A stretch of 55,000 nucleotides of DNA from Chrysomallon squamiferum (GCA_012295275.1 CM022679.1:16530842-16585841); one strand, 5' to 3'; shown: positions 37,287-54,055, numbered from the stretch's first letter. Translations and numbers: made by a program. Notes: a model not told the origin generated them from the sequence alone.

Positions 37287-37724
37287 GTTTTTGTTTTTTT
37301 GTTTGCATTTTTTTAATAAAATAATATGTTCCATTTAACTGAAGCTGCACATTAGCTTGGTTTAAATATTTTAATTGCTCAATTTATATGGTTGAAATTA
37401 AAATGCTTAATTGTCATTTTTAAAGTTTATCCAGCTACACGTCCTACTTTAATCACATAAGAGAAGCATAAATATTTCACCTGTACTGAAACAAATTTCA
37501 AAGTATTACGCATAAGAGTGTTACCTGGGTTTTTCCTCCCATTGTTTTCTGATAATGATGTAGATTGTTTCGCCGAAGGGTATCAATAGCAGAAGGAGGA
37601 GGAACCAATACAGCGTTTGACCGTAAACCGACACGACCCGCCAGTAGGCCAACACAGAGTGTACTGACAACAGCAGACGAACAAACAATGCCGAAACAAT
37701 TCGCAGTACAATTGCTTGTTTCAT
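36046..37724 (-). CDS. TMEM26-like: TMEM26-like multi-pass membrane protein E (short-loop class, 3' frameshift)
   Basis: Minus-strand exons are 37724-37525, 37184-37046 and 36525-36046, giving 272 residues as read. Intron phases are 2 and 0. Exon 1 starts MKQAIVLRIVSALFVRLLLS and has LAYWRV. Exon 2 is FCVCFACYLLSTIPAICLLE, with sequon NET in its loop. Exon 3 starts VTLPVTLVPDIWVSVIEQ, then LPRGKLSRDQLSQLL, FSM-type helix VWSVSMMLFTMGLTA, and LQDCPFLCVRL. After ITYSIL the frame departs from the family (VLHFQKRVCND). One base on, the next frame restores FFTFKNVFVTILLLYR and would end at 36015. One extra base near 36119 therefore removes the last helix: either a real disabling mutation, a recent allele, or an assembly error. 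Everything upstream is intact. Confidence 0.78.
36900..37010. repeat. (TAG)n/(TAA)n trinucleotide block in gene E intron 2
   Basis: Imperfect AGT/TAG repeats with tcgtag variants, 30-140 nt beyond the exon 2 donor. A TAGA/CAGA patch lies at 36750-36850. Confidence 0.85.
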
Positions 37725-38307
37725 TTTGAATCCTTTTTCTGGTTATAAAAATCGAAAACTTATTCTCTTAATGTTTTAAAGATAAAATCCACAATCTTTC
37801 TTGTCAAATGGCTTTTAGAACAAACTTCTTAGGGTTAACAACAGAAAAAGATCTGTTTTACCAGTGCCAAATGAAGCAATCGAAGTTTGAGATATAACGT
37901 GTTTCTGTAACAAATCAACGGTATCCGACTTTTAGGGCTCTTCTAATTTAATAAAAACCACGATCACGTTAATCCTTTATAAAGATATATTTTTCAATGA
38001 ACTTGATTCTAATAATAGTAACATCATCAACAAACAACAAAAAGTGTTTTTGTGTTTATTCAAACTTTTTTAGTCGTGATAATATATTGATATCTTAATA
38101 TTCAATTAAGTTTTCCTTTCTACGTTTGTATCGACCGATTTGTTTTGACAATCGCAGACCATAATATTAATCGTTCTTGTATGCACACTGACTGAATTAT
38201 AATAGACAACTATACCGTAGTGTTATATTTACAGAACTAATATCATAATTGTAGTTTACCATATAATTGAATTTAACTTCGTTATCTGAAAATGTAAGAG
38301 AGAACAC

Positions 38308-38365
<58 letters not shown>

Positions 38366-39239
38366 TACATACATACATAATCTATAGGTGTTTTCAAAAT
38401 CATTCTCGATAACAGATACAAAGCAATAAAAATAAGAAATCAAATAAATATGTATCAATGTTGATAAATGACAATTGTGTTTACAACGAGTTCATCACGA
38501 CAAATGACAGATATCAAAGACTGTCTGCGTGTGCATTCAGCCATAATAACCTAAGCTCAGCATAATAATTCAATATTATTGACATATCGTTCAGAGATAA
38601 CTATCGAGAATAATGACAATAAAAAGTCACGGACTTCTTTGAAATCCTCTTTTTCTCTCTCTCTTCCCCTTACGCACTCGTTATCACGCCACCACATTTA
38701 AATAACACTATGTCTCGAGCAGAGCATTCATTCAAGATAATCATATATTTATTTTCCTGTCGTCAAAACAAATTGATTTTGTTGTGATTACGGCTCGGAA
38801 ACACTGACCTATTATTTTGTACTGACGTTAGAAAACAGCATTATCTCCACTACGGCTTTGGTTAAACTGAAACTGGAAAATACTCTCCATTCAAATTACG
38901 CTTTAATAACAACTATTAATAGCTACAAAGTAAACAGGTTTACATTAACGTAATTTTCTGATCTTTGGATTTTTTAAAATAATTTGTTTCATCTTTTATA
39001 TACGTCTGATTTACTATTAATCTCTCTCTCTCTGTCTCTAAGATACTCATATACATAATTACATAGACATATACATACCTGCACTAATACACACGTACAT
39101 ACCTACAAGTTAATTAACAAAACACAAAATGAAAGAATGAAGAAAAAAAACAACAACAATCAAGTCTGTAAATTATTAACAAGTATTTTATTATAATCAC
39201 ATAGATGTCCATTACAATTTTATAAAATAATCCGCTGTT
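37725..39239. other. Intergenic region, gene F 3' end to gene E 5' end
   Basis: AT-rich unique sequence with one (TA)n/(CA)n tract at about 38310-38365. No gene seen. Genes E and F are in tandem on the minus strand, so this holds the gene E promoter. Confidence 0.5.
39187..39192 (-). terminator. Poly(A) signal AATAAA of gene F
   Basis: Minus-strand AATAAA about 50 nt beyond the gene F stop codon. Confidence 0.55.
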
Positions 39240-40655
39240 CTATTCACTGTCGAGTCCGAAACAGAACGTACAGAATCTATATACAAGAATCACTGTTACG
39301 AATATATTTTTGAAGGTGAAAAAAATGATACTATACGTAATTAGCTGGTAGTGTATTAAAGCATACAAACGCACGATCAGATAAGGCAAATCTTGTAGAA
39401 CAAACGTTAATAAAATACTTAAAAGTTTCTTCTTTTCGTCTTCAGCGGCAGTCAAACCAGAGGTGAAGAGAAACATACTGACAGACCAAACAACGAGGAT
39501 GACGATTGTCAGAGCTCTGTCCTGTCTAACCTGGGATTCGTCAAAGAGTAGAAACAGATCAGAGTTGTCAGAAGCCAAGCCGATGTAGACGAGCACCAAC
39601 TGCGACAACTTCTCCCGAGACAGCTTTCCTCTCGGCAGCAGCAATCTCGCAGAGATCATCAGAAACAGCATTGCTTGCTCGATGAACGATACCCAGATGT
39701 CTGGAGACAGTTTGACTGGCAGAGTTACCTGAAGAGTAATTAATAAGCATATTCAAATAATATATTATATTATGCAAAACAGACAGACATATGTAGAAAT
39801 ATCTAGAACCTAACAAATGTTTTTGTTCATAATGATTAGAGTTAAACTTACTCCATCTATAGGCGTCAGTGATTCTCGCTGAGTAACATTCTTCGAACCG
39901 TATATTTCTGTATAGCGATCCAGTCTGTTCATTTCTAACAGACAAATGGCAGGGATAGTACTCAGCAAATAACAGAAAAAACACGAACAAAACCTGACGA
40001 GAGAGAGAGAGAAAATAAAAATATACATACATATATATATATGCACAGACAAACACATACACATACGCACACACGCACATACTGGTCAGAATATTCGTAG
40101 AACAACTATTTGAATTTAGCTGTTCATTAAGTTTAATATTATGATCAAATGGATTATTTATAGTTCGTTCTCCGCATAAACAATAAAATCCTTTGCCTTT
40201 ACGTACCATTTTATTAATTAAATATTCAAGTATATTTGTCATATTAAGGAATAATGTACTTTTATTATAATAGTATAGCAGTCCCATGTTTTGCTTCAGT
40301 AATTCTTAAACATAAACATGATCAGATTTATCACCCAAATTTAAAAAAAATAAAAAGTGATATTCACGAAAACCTGAACCAGTTGAAGTTTCAAAAATGG
40401 AATTAATATAAGAAAATATTCCTCTGTTTAATTTTTTTTTCTTCGATTGACTTACCAATTGTTCTCTCTGCAATCTTGTTTAACGATGATTCTGATTAGC
40501 TCGACGACGGGTATAACAAGAAGAAAAAGCAGGAGCCAGTATGTTTTGTCTTCGTAAACAGTTACTACTCGCCAATAGGCCAGCATCGAATGAATCACCA
40601 ATATGATACGAACAACACAAGCCTTCAAAATGTGACACCTCGTAAAACCTTCCAT
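39240..40655 (-). CDS. TMEM26-like: TMEM26-like multi-pass membrane protein F (three exons, short-loop class)
   Basis: Minus-strand exons are 40655-40456, 39993-39852 and 39728-39240, giving 276 residues with intron phases 2 and 0. I chose the ATG at 40655 (MEGFTRCHILKACVVRIILV) because it puts AYWRV at the same residue as in gene E. An upstream in-frame ATG at 40700 would add 15 Lys-rich residues. Exon 1 ends CRENNW. Exon 2 is FCSCFFCYLLSTIPAICLLE, with sequon NVT. Exon 3 starts VTLPVKLSPDIWVSFIEQ, then LPRGKLSREKLSQLV, VWSVSMFLFTSGLTA, a short link (AEDEKKKL), LQDLPYLIVRL and FFTFKNIFVTVILVYR, with almost no C-terminal tail (CFGLDSE). All reading frames are intact. A 72-nt stretch of exon 2 is almost identical to that of gene E. 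Confidence 0.85.
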
Positions 40656-41092
40656 TTTGTACTTTTTCGGTCTTTTCTGTTGTTTTTTTTTTTTTTTCAA
40701 TGTAGAATTTTTATTTTATGACTGATACTGAAGACTTGAATGTTACAGAGACGTGTTGCCTTTACACACAAAATAAAAATGTTATCTCTAACTCGCTTCA
40801 CGACTTCCTAGCGAAATGAAAGACGCAGCCTGTGTTTTTACTGTATAAAGAAAGTCGGCTTTTAGAGCGAAATATTTATAATCAGTATGACAGAAACCGA
40901 AACTAAGAATTTATTTTCTCTGAAGGATTGTCTCTTGATTACGCAACACGTCATGCATAAGCATGTGCACCGAAGTGTCATGAACATATCACCTGATTAG
41001 AACGAATTTATAACACAAAGAACTTTCGATAAAACACTTTATTTTCATTTATTTATGAATAATTTATTTATTATTCATTATTATTATTATTA

Positions 41093-41139
<47 letters not shown>

Positions 41140-42072
41140 TTATTGAATATCTTTATTATGATATGTTATATATATAATTAAAACAGTTAATAAAATTTTT
41201 CGTATTTCGGAAACAGTTGTGATTTAGAATTAGAATATTAGATTTATATTACAATATTATTTGCTGTCCTTTAAATTTAGAACTAGCATACACACGCACA
41301 CACATACACTTACACACACATAAACATATATACAAAATATAAATACATCCATATAGACATACATACATATATATATTTTTCATTTCTTTTTCTTTCTTTT
41401 TTTAAATGAATTTATTAATTTCTTCTTCTTCTTCTTTTAATTAATAACTAAGTATGGCAATAAAAGAATACATTTTGAAAAAAAATATATATTATTTTTT
41501 TTATTATTATTATTTTTTAGTCATCGTTTTGGCGAACCGATTTGTTTTAATAACATTTCTTGTGTGGTTTCTAGAAAAAAAACATATATGTATGTATGTG
41601 CGCGCGTGCGTGCGTGCGTGCGTGCGTGTGTGTGTGTGTGTGTGTGGCTGTCAGTCCTTCGATTACAGGATGACGCCACGACTCCAGTTATTATTATTTT
41701 ATTATCATACTTTGTTACGAACGTTCATAAATCGTCCAAATAATAACTTGGAAATAAAAAGAATTCTATCAGACCACGTATGTGCATCGCCACTTTAATG
41801 TCATCTGTGTGACAAAATAACGAAGAAGCTGTGGTAAATTAACATTTTTAATTTCACGAGCAAGCACGAAAAAGCAAAGTTAGGTCATACATACCCGGTA
41901 CAGCATTAAACATAAATAAAACTGATAATGTTTCTATTTGCTTAGTCCAGGTATTTAATGATAAAGCAATGTGTGCAAGATATTTTATAGCTGAGGTCAT
42001 CCAACCCTTTCCACCGAGAAATGTGTGTAAACAACATATATAAGGGCCAATCGCAGAAATATTAAGCAAATG

Positions 42073-42105
<33 letters not shown>

Positions 42106-42174
42106 TGCACACAAATACACACAAACACATACACACAAACTCAGGTATACATATACACTATACATAGACTACAT

Positions 42175-42178
<4 letters not shown>

Positions 42179-42253
<75 letters not shown>
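42179..42253. repeat. (GA)n microsatellite
   Basis: About 37 perfect GA units, preceded by CA-rich sequence from 42073. Confidence 0.97.
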
Positions 42254-42256
<3 letters not shown>

Positions 42257-43029
42257 TGTGCAGTTTAAAATGAAGAATCTCAATAAATTATTTTCTCTCA
42301 TCTTTTTGCAAATACAGATTTATAAGATCAATGGTTATAAAAAGGACTTTGTAATTATCCTGTATGTGTGAGTGCGAGGGCGCGCGTGTTTGTGTAAAAT
42401 GAGATAAGAGTATTTTATATATATATATATATATAATGCTAAGCGCAAGGAGTGTAAACAGAAAATAATATTAGTCACTGTGACCTAACCTGGACCATGA
42501 TACTCGTCACCAACGTCTGTAGAACCACCAGATCAGTTATCTAGAAGATTTATTTAGGTATAAATTGAACCAGAATGAGTAACAATACCATCTCAGTTAT
42601 GTTATTATTCAGAAACATAATACACTGTAGAAGACACCTTCCAACCTTTTTAAGTCTTCCTTTCAATTTTTGTCTGTCGTTACTGTCTGAGTTGATTCTG
42701 TATTGAATTAAGCCCCGCAAGTCGACGTACTCGCTAGACAGCAGCCAAACTGTAAACCATCAGATAAAAGTAACTAAAATGTAAATTCATTATTTAATAC
42801 TTTCAGACACGTTCTGAACTGATCACTCTTTTAAGAACTGTAATATTTCTACAGGTTTTCTTGCAACAAAACCTCTTCGTGAAGACGACCAAATTTGCCT
42901 CTATGAAAATAACGTTGAAGATATTATGCCATCGTAAGAAAAAGTGAAACAAATGATTTAACGTTACCAAAGTAAAATCAAAGGCGATTCAAATATAAGT
43001 GTGGAAACAAGTCTATGAGGACGGCTGAC

Positions 43030-43420
43030 ATTTCAGTGTGAAAATAACGACAGAAAGATAACTGACATTATTTTGTGAAAATAATACTGAAAGCTACAGA
43101 AATTATCGTGTGAAAATGAAAAATAACTGATACTATTGTGTCTGTATTATACGACTATGAAAATAAATGATATTATTGTTTGAAAATAAGAAGAAAAGCA
43201 TTGATATTATTGTGTGAAAATACAACTATGAAAATAAATGATATTATTGTGGGAAAATAAGACTATAAAAATAACATTATTGTGGGAAAATACGACTATC
43301 AAAATAAATGATATTATTGTGTGAAAATACGACTGTTAAAATAAATGATATTACTGTATGAAAATACGACTATGAAAGCAATTGATATTAAAGTGTGAAA
43401 ATAAAATTACAAAAATTACC
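43030..43420. repeat. Degenerate ~37-bp tandem repeat
   Basis: Repeated phrase gactatgaaaataaatgata followed by ttattgtgtgaaaatac, about nine to ten copies with substitutions and deletions, most regular from 43140 to 43390. Confidence 0.75.
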
Positions 43421-43480
43421 CTTTATTTACTCTTTCTTAAAACTAGGGATATCCCAAAGTGTAGATATACTGGTATGAAC

Positions 43481-43766
<286 letters not shown>

Positions 43767-43802
43767 TCGATAACAATAAGAACAATAACAACAATAATAA
43801 TT

Positions 43803-46576
<2,774 letters not shown>

Positions 46577-47593
46577 TGCGAATAGTACTTGGTTTTTGAC
46601 GTAATCCGAAAAATCTGAAGAATATTGTTAATATTTTCTTTGATTATTTTATACGAAAAAACGGTATACTAAATTATTTTATCAGATGACTAATTTAGAA
46701 AGGCTTTTTCTTAATTTTATTCTGATATTCACGAAGTAATTTGAACACAGACTGTAGAAAGAAAATTTGTAGAAAGGTTCATATCTTTGATAACAACGTT
46801 TCATGCAGTGCAAAGAAATATGTCAAAAAATTCCATTTCATGCTGCAGAGTTGTATTCACTTTAGCTAATATCACTGAATTAAGACAACACAAATATATT
46901 AGCTGAACTTCAATTTCTTCAGAAACAGTTAATCGTGATCGAATCCAGAGAGGGTTAAAATTTCATCTCCGACGAATTTCAGAATTTTCAGAGATGTTGA
47001 GAGAGTGTTGTCAGTTCAAGCAGTTTCTGGTATTCACAGAAAGTTAAAAAGATAAAATATAATATCGTGACTTTCGTGCACGATTCGATTTTAACAACTC
47101 TCGACTGACTTACACCAGACAATAACTCGACTCGGGCTTAACCCCAAGTTTTAACAATTCTGTGCGTCCAGTCGGCCGTTCTGTGCAGTGAAAAACTGGC
47201 TGGTCATTTGTTTTGTACAAACCTGCTCTGTCAATAAGTCAGATGTTCACATACGTTTGAATAGAACATTTCGCGCAAGGACAGGTTCGGATCAAGTACA
47301 ACCAGAAATACAATAGATGGACAATAATAGAACTTATTGTCTTTTCGGTCGTCAGCGACTTGAAATACAGAAAGTGAAAATATAATTTTAAAAGTAATAT
47401 GCTAGCAAAGTTTGCACTGTCAAAAATGTTCAAAAGAACGAAAAATATGCACATACAACGGCTTGAATTCTTTACAACATAATGAATGACGAAATAAAAA
47501 TAACAATAATATTAATGACAAATACAAAACTGAGAAAAATAAATATGATAATATTAACAGCAACAGCAACAGTAACAACAAAAACAAAACACC

Positions 47594-47594
<1 letters not shown>

Positions 47595-47671
<77 letters not shown>

Positions 47672-47690
47672 GATGATGATGGTGGTGGTG
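47595..47690. repeat. (TAA)n-(TGA)n block
   Basis: TAA units to about 47640, then GAT/GGT units to about 47690. Confidence 0.9.
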
Positions 47691-47732
47691 ATTATGATAA
47701 TGCTGCTAATGACAGGATAACAGGGTACTCAC

Positions 47733-47888
47733 CTATGTACGTCTAGGTGTACAAGACGGAATCACACATCTTGCGGCAACCTGCTGGTTGTGACCTTTCT
47801 AACAAAACTGATGTTAACCATTACGTGTAGTTCTTCTAACTCCGCATTCCTCGCTAAATGATTCAACTGTATTGTTCTAGCTTCTGAC
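47733..47888 (-). other. Possible 5' untranslated or non-coding exon upstream of gene G
   Basis: On the minus strand a 156-nt block is bounded by a strong acceptor (gattttttcag) and a consensus donor (tag|gtgagt). All three frames contain stops, and its base composition is more balanced than its surroundings. It lies about 1.1 kb upstream of the acceptor at 46615, just before the gene G ATG, so it could be a 5' UTR exon of G. It could also belong to a separate non-coding transcript. Confidence 0.4.
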
Positions 47889-47923
47889 CTGAAAAAATCT
47901 GTACCACAACGTTCAGAAGTAGA

Positions 47924-47927
<4 letters not shown>

Positions 47928-47974
<47 letters not shown>
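47928..47974. repeat. (TAA)n microsatellite
   Basis: About 15 TAA units, just upstream (minus strand) of the candidate exon at 47888. Confidence 0.9.
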
Positions 47975-47976
<2 letters not shown>

Positions 47977-47999
47977 TAACAACAACAATAAAAAAAAAT

Positions 48000-48599
48000 G
48001 CATAATGACATTGATGATGATGATGATAATAATTATAATAATTTAAATGAAAAAGAAGAAGAAGTGAAATGAAAGAAATGTTGTTTAAGGTGTGGCAGGC
48101 TCTGGAAGCAAGAAGTACATTATTTGACAACACGTTTTTATCAGCAGCAAGGGGAGGTGGTGATGCGTTGTCCAGTGAAGCAGGGAGGGGCTCTGTCTGA
48201 AACGGGAAATAACACGGACATGCTGATATTGCGACCTGACACGACATGACCCGACTCTGTAGTACTGAGCTACGAAATAATCCATATACCAAATCCAACA
48301 AACAAACAAACAAATAAATCACATTACAGCAAGAATGTACTTTTAAATCCTTAAAAATAATAATTTCTTCGGGGATTTTATTATCATCATCATGATCATT
48401 CGTGTTGTTGTTGTTGTTATTTTGTTTTGTTTTTTGTTATTTTTAATTTTGTTTATTTATTTATTTATTTATTTGTTTGTTTATTTATTATTAGTATTAT
48501 TATTATTTTTTAGATTTTTGGTTATTGTTGTTTTATTAGTATTATTATTATTTTTTTTTTGCTATTGTTGTTTTGTCGTTACTGTTATTGTTGCTATAT

Positions 48600-48631
<32 letters not shown>

Positions 48632-50554
48632 TGACATCGCTGTTACTACCATTACTTCTACAGCTGCTGTTGCTGTCATTTATATGTTCTATTACTGTTA
48701 TTTTTTAAAACTGTACTCACGTCCACCCACCTCAGGTAATGTACGCGTGCTATTATCATGCGCCATATTTATTTGTGTTGGCAGCTAAACAATACTGGTT
48801 TTTCGAAATAACAAACGAGTAAGGAATAAAATAAATGTTTATATCTGTTAATACGCAGCATAAATTCAACATTTTGTTGGTTCTATATAAAAGTCGCTGC
48901 TAATAATGTTTACGATTTTTCCTGCCTTGGCCGAAATGTTCTACCCAAGATGATATGATATGGTTGGGAAAATATTTATATTTCTATTATTCATCTGTGA
49001 TTTCATGAAAGTATTATTTTTCTGTACTATTGTTTCATAGACATAATGTGCTTTTAAATTTCATTTTATTTTGTTGTTTTTCATTTTATTTTGTTGTTTT
49101 TCATTGTGTGTGTGTGTGTTTGTGTGTATGTGTGTGTGTGTGTGTGTGTGAAAATTGATATAAAACAGTTTTTTCAGCAAAATAATTTTACGATAATCAT
49201 GTGTCATAATCAAATTTTATTTAGTACATTTAATAAACACAGTTTAATATTTTCTAACAGGAGTAAGTCGAGAAATTCGACTTAGTCTTTGTAGTAGAAA
49301 TGTTCTAGGTATTTTTTATTTATTTTTACTTATAAAGAATATCATGATGTTATTCACATTATTGTAGTGATTTATTATAATGTTAAATATAAATTAGGTA
49401 TATTTTACAATAGTATTCATGCACATCCTTCATTAATGACTACTATTAAATATTTTTATATACACATCACACCTATACATATACATTTCATAAACATGCT
49501 AAATACACTGTAGACATACATATGTTTATGCATATAGATAGACATATACACACATAAACGCATGCATCCATACAAATATGAAAAACTATATACTCGTAGA
49601 CACCTACATCTGAATATATACTGACACACAGACAAATGTATAAAATTACACACTAATGTTTATACACAGACACCAATACTGATGCAAATGTATCACACAT
49701 CGATATATATGCATACATTTAATTTCTATTAAAAAAAGAAATAAAGAAATAAAGAAATGAAATAAAATAATATAAAATAACATAAAATAAAATAAAATAA
49801 CTCAGTCCTGGAATGCATGGAGAGAGAAGCTTTTCTGTAAACATTAATAAAAATATGAAACAGGGATGTATCTTAGAACCTGCTTATGAGAAAAGCACAC
49901 GAAACACTTCAGTGATTCTGCTGTGTAATACAGCATATGCCGCTGTTTAAACATTTTATTTGTAAAAAATAAAGATATATTGTGTCTCTGTTTACCAGAC
50001 AAACTACATCAATGACATTATCAAAAGAAGATGTCAATAATATATAAAAAAAAGTTATAGCAAGAATATGTCGCTCTAAATATTTCCGGTTTTAATGCTT
50101 TATAAATTACATTTAAAGCAAAAACGGGATACACTTACCAGAGAGACAGACATATATCTATAATGTTATCAATCGCCGTATAAAACATATCTAAGAAAAC
50201 TTCTGTCAGCTTGTTTTCAGTTTTTAATGTTTTTATATAATCTGACTCAGAGGCTGCCGAGTCCTTGGACGGACAAAAACGTGGGTGCGGCATACACCCA
50301 GCATCCTCACACTGAGCGTTTTGTTACAAACGTGAACAGGAAAACAAGCGAAATGAATAAGACAGGTAGAGATGATCGTATTTCAATACAGGACATTTCT
50401 GTGTACATTTATATATCACGCTTCAGTGGTTTTCAGAAGTGACAGTTCTAATTCTCAACTGTGTTTTATAGAGATTATATATTAAATTTATATACATATA
50501 GAAATATCTGTATATGTAGTATATATATATGTCTGTGTATATGTACACCTGCCT

Positions 50555-50611
<57 letters not shown>

Positions 50612-50939
50612 TGAGTAACCTATATATAGCCTAATAAGATTTTAAAAGTAGGACATTCTAATGTTAAAACTATTCGAACCATAAAACTGCTTAGCTAAGT
50701 GTTACCAAAGATCTTGGTAACGCATGAATGAACACTAATTTAATACTATATCTTTTTTGTAAGAAATATAAAAACTTGATAAAATAAACAAATATGATAC
50801 TAATGTGTGAATATATATTCGTGTGTGTGATGCAGATGCACATGGAAAAGCAACATTTAAGAACACGATTCAAATTACTAATATTAGTTAATAATAATAA
50901 TAATAATAATAACAAAACAATAATGATAGTGATGTAATG

Positions 50940-50982
<43 letters not shown>

Positions 50983-51240
50983 TGATAATGTGATTAAGAA
51001 TATAACATTAACAAAGGCGTTGATTTTGAAAATAAGATGATGGCAAAATAACAACTACAACAACAATAATACAAATAATAACAGACATTTTAATTTTAAA
51101 TTAAATGCAAGCGTGCTAAACAGATCCATGTTGTTACTTTTCAATATGTAATTTTATTTAGATATAATTACAGTTAATAATATCATGGTTCTTATCATCA
51201 GTCGAGGAGCTGATCCAGCTGAAAACTGTTTGTTGCAGCA
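48000..51240. other. Gene-poor region upstream of the PDZ gene (left part)
   Basis: Holds simple repeats, including (TAC)n at 48599-48631, GT-rich sequence at 49107-49150, a (GT)n tract at 50562-50609 and TAA tracts near 50890 and 50945. A patch at 50240-50340 is less AT-rich and shares gactcNgaggctgccg with the candidate SINE in gene B. No gene supported. Confidence 0.5.
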
Positions 51241-51247
51241 TAGAACA

Positions 51248-51612
51248 AGAGACTGAAATGTGGAACAGTTATTCTGACAAGAAACTGAAATGTGGAACAG
51301 TTATTCTGACAAGAGACTGAAATGTGGAACAGTTATTCTGACAAGAGACTGAAATGTGGAACAGTTATTCTGACAAGAGACTGAAATGTGGAACAGTTAT
51401 TCTGACAAGAGACTGAAATGTGGAACAGTTATTCTGACAAGAGACAGAAATGTAGAACAGTTATTCTGACAAGAAACAGAAATGTGGAACAGTTATTCTG
51501 ACAAGAGACTGAAATGTGGAACAGTTATTCTGACAAGAGACAGAAATGTAGAACAGTTATTCTGACAAGAGACTGAAATGTGGAACAGTTATTCTGACAA
51601 GAGACTGAAATG
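51248..51612. repeat. 32-bp minisatellite, ~11 copies
   Basis: The unit is gagactgaaatgtggaaca followed by gttattctgacaa (32 bp). Copies are nearly perfect, with a second variant type (gagacagaaatgtagaaca) occurring several times in the middle of the array. Low divergence implies recent expansion. Confidence 0.95.
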
Positions 51613-52757
51613 ACAAACATGCATTGATTTACACCAAAGAAACGTCAGCTTTCTAGCCTAATGTAAAATAGAATCTGTTTGCCATTTTACTTCTTTCCAT
51701 GCCTACTTGTTAGAGAGAACTGGTTTAAGTAGAGTACTATTAAGAGTCGCAATACTGTTGCTTCTCCTTTCTATTCACCTTTCTATTCTCCTTTTTGATT
51801 CTGTATCTGAAATATATGCAAATTAGAACGGTCTAACATGTACATATTACGAGTAGACACTGAAATGAGATTCATACAATGATTTACACCAAATAGACTG
51901 TCACTATTATAATCCAATGGCGTATTTTGCATTTATTTTTATTTTTTCGTTATTGTTGATTTTTTAAAATGGCCTTTCATGATGATCTTTACATCATTTT
52001 TCTGGAATCGTGGGAAACTTAATCACGCATGCAAACTGGATGCATACTTCCTTAATTCAAGAACTAATTATTTCTTTGTGCGTAATTTAAATCGTTATAG
52101 GTTCACATTTCGCGGGTAATACCGACTCTAAAACATTCCTAGGATGATAAAATGTGCCGTCAAACCTGCTGACATTTCGCGCCACTATATTAATACATTT
52201 ATTTGAAGGGTAAAATTAAGTTTGACGATGGCCATTTTCAGAAATGGCGTCCTCAACTAATCAATTAAAAGGTAACATCGCTAATGTTATTTCTGCTGAA
52301 CAAACATTATATTATTAATGGAAGGTTTTGATTACACGTGGTGTCTTGCTCTACTGACTAATAATTGATCAAATATATGCTTTTGTAAACACTCCCCCCT
52401 GCCCCACTAATTTCCTCCACACCGCTGCAGCAAATTAGAGAGAGCACAGTGCGAGAGTACTACCAGACCTAAAACATGCCTGGGATGACGTCCAAACAAA
52501 ACCATCAAACCTTTGAATTGTCGGGGTGCTACGAAATCAATTTTTAGGCCACGTTTGAATAAACCTGTAGTTCTATTTCACTGAAACTTGGGAACTAATT
52601 TCCTTCTTATTAATGTTATTTCGCGTTCTGTTCAGTAGAAACAAACAGACAACGAGATAAACAGATAGACAGACAGAGAGATTGATTTAATATTTGCAAA
52701 AGGCATCTAACTTACTGTTTGGATATTTATGTAAAATACAAAATAATAAATAGACAT

Positions 52758-52793
<36 letters not shown>

Positions 52794-53551
52794 ATATAAG
52801 AAATTAATTACTTAACCGAAAAAATCGAATATAGCATTACATTGCCAGTATCAAGAATCCATATTAAAAATCCATATTACATTTCAGTGTAACATATGGT
52901 AAAATAAAATATAGCAATTATTTAATCCACATATTTACTTATATTAAACAGATTTCTTTCAAAGTACAGTTTTGTACAATAGCAAAAAAAAACATAAATA
53001 ACATCAACAACAACAATAACAATAAAATATAAATAAATATTTAAATAAATACACAAGTTAATAAATAAATATATTCCTTGAGACTAAATAATGGTACAAA
53101 ACGGTGGGTACAAGTTTTTTTTTTTTGTTAACAAACAATGTCTGTCCACAATTAATTAACTTGTACATGAAACTCAAGTCACTTACAAATATCAGCTGAT
53201 TCTATTTCTTTGTTTGCTTGGTTGGTTGGGTTTTTTTATTTATTTATTTATTTATTTATTTTATTTTATTTATTTTATTATTATTATCACTTATTTTTTA
53301 TTGTTGTTGCTTATTTGTTCGTATGTTTGATTTTTGCCTTTGTTTTTATCATTATCATTATTACTGGGAGAAAATGTATTATATATTAAATAATTAATTG
53401 ATTAAATTAAGGTATTGTAAATGAAAACGTATTTCAGTTGCACAAATACTCTGTACAGGTTTAGTAACCATTAAGCGATTGAATTCTTGACACATTTTCA
53501 GCTACTTTCGCGATATTAGTAGATAATTCCTGAAAAAAAAAAAAAAAAAAA

Positions 53552-53589
<38 letters not shown>

Positions 53590-53970
53590 AATAATAATAA
53601 TAAAATGAAATAAAGTAAACACTAATAATAAGAATAATAATAATAATAACAAAATAAATAAATAATAAAAGTTAAATAAAATCAAATAAATTCGAAGAAA
53701 AATCCCAGAAAAATTCGAAAATTCACTAGTGGAAATTTAAACTGAAATCAGTTATTATAAAGTTATTATTAACATATCTATTTTTCATTATTGACAAATG
53801 AAACTCAGTAACTTATTAAACTGTAACATAATTTCACTTGTTTGTTCTGAAAATATTAAAATTCGGTTTTCTGTCAGTTCTTTTCATGAAGTGGAACTTT
53901 TAATCTCTCTTTAAAGTGTTACAATCAATTTACATCATACATTTAATTTTATTAAATCGAATAATGTTTT

Positions 53971-54055
<85 letters not shown>

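Noticed and set aside
47762-48322. 186-codon minus-strand frame
   Set aside because: Runs through a (TAA)n tract coding poly-Ile and across a strong splice acceptor at 47889. The mixed composition indicates no single protein.
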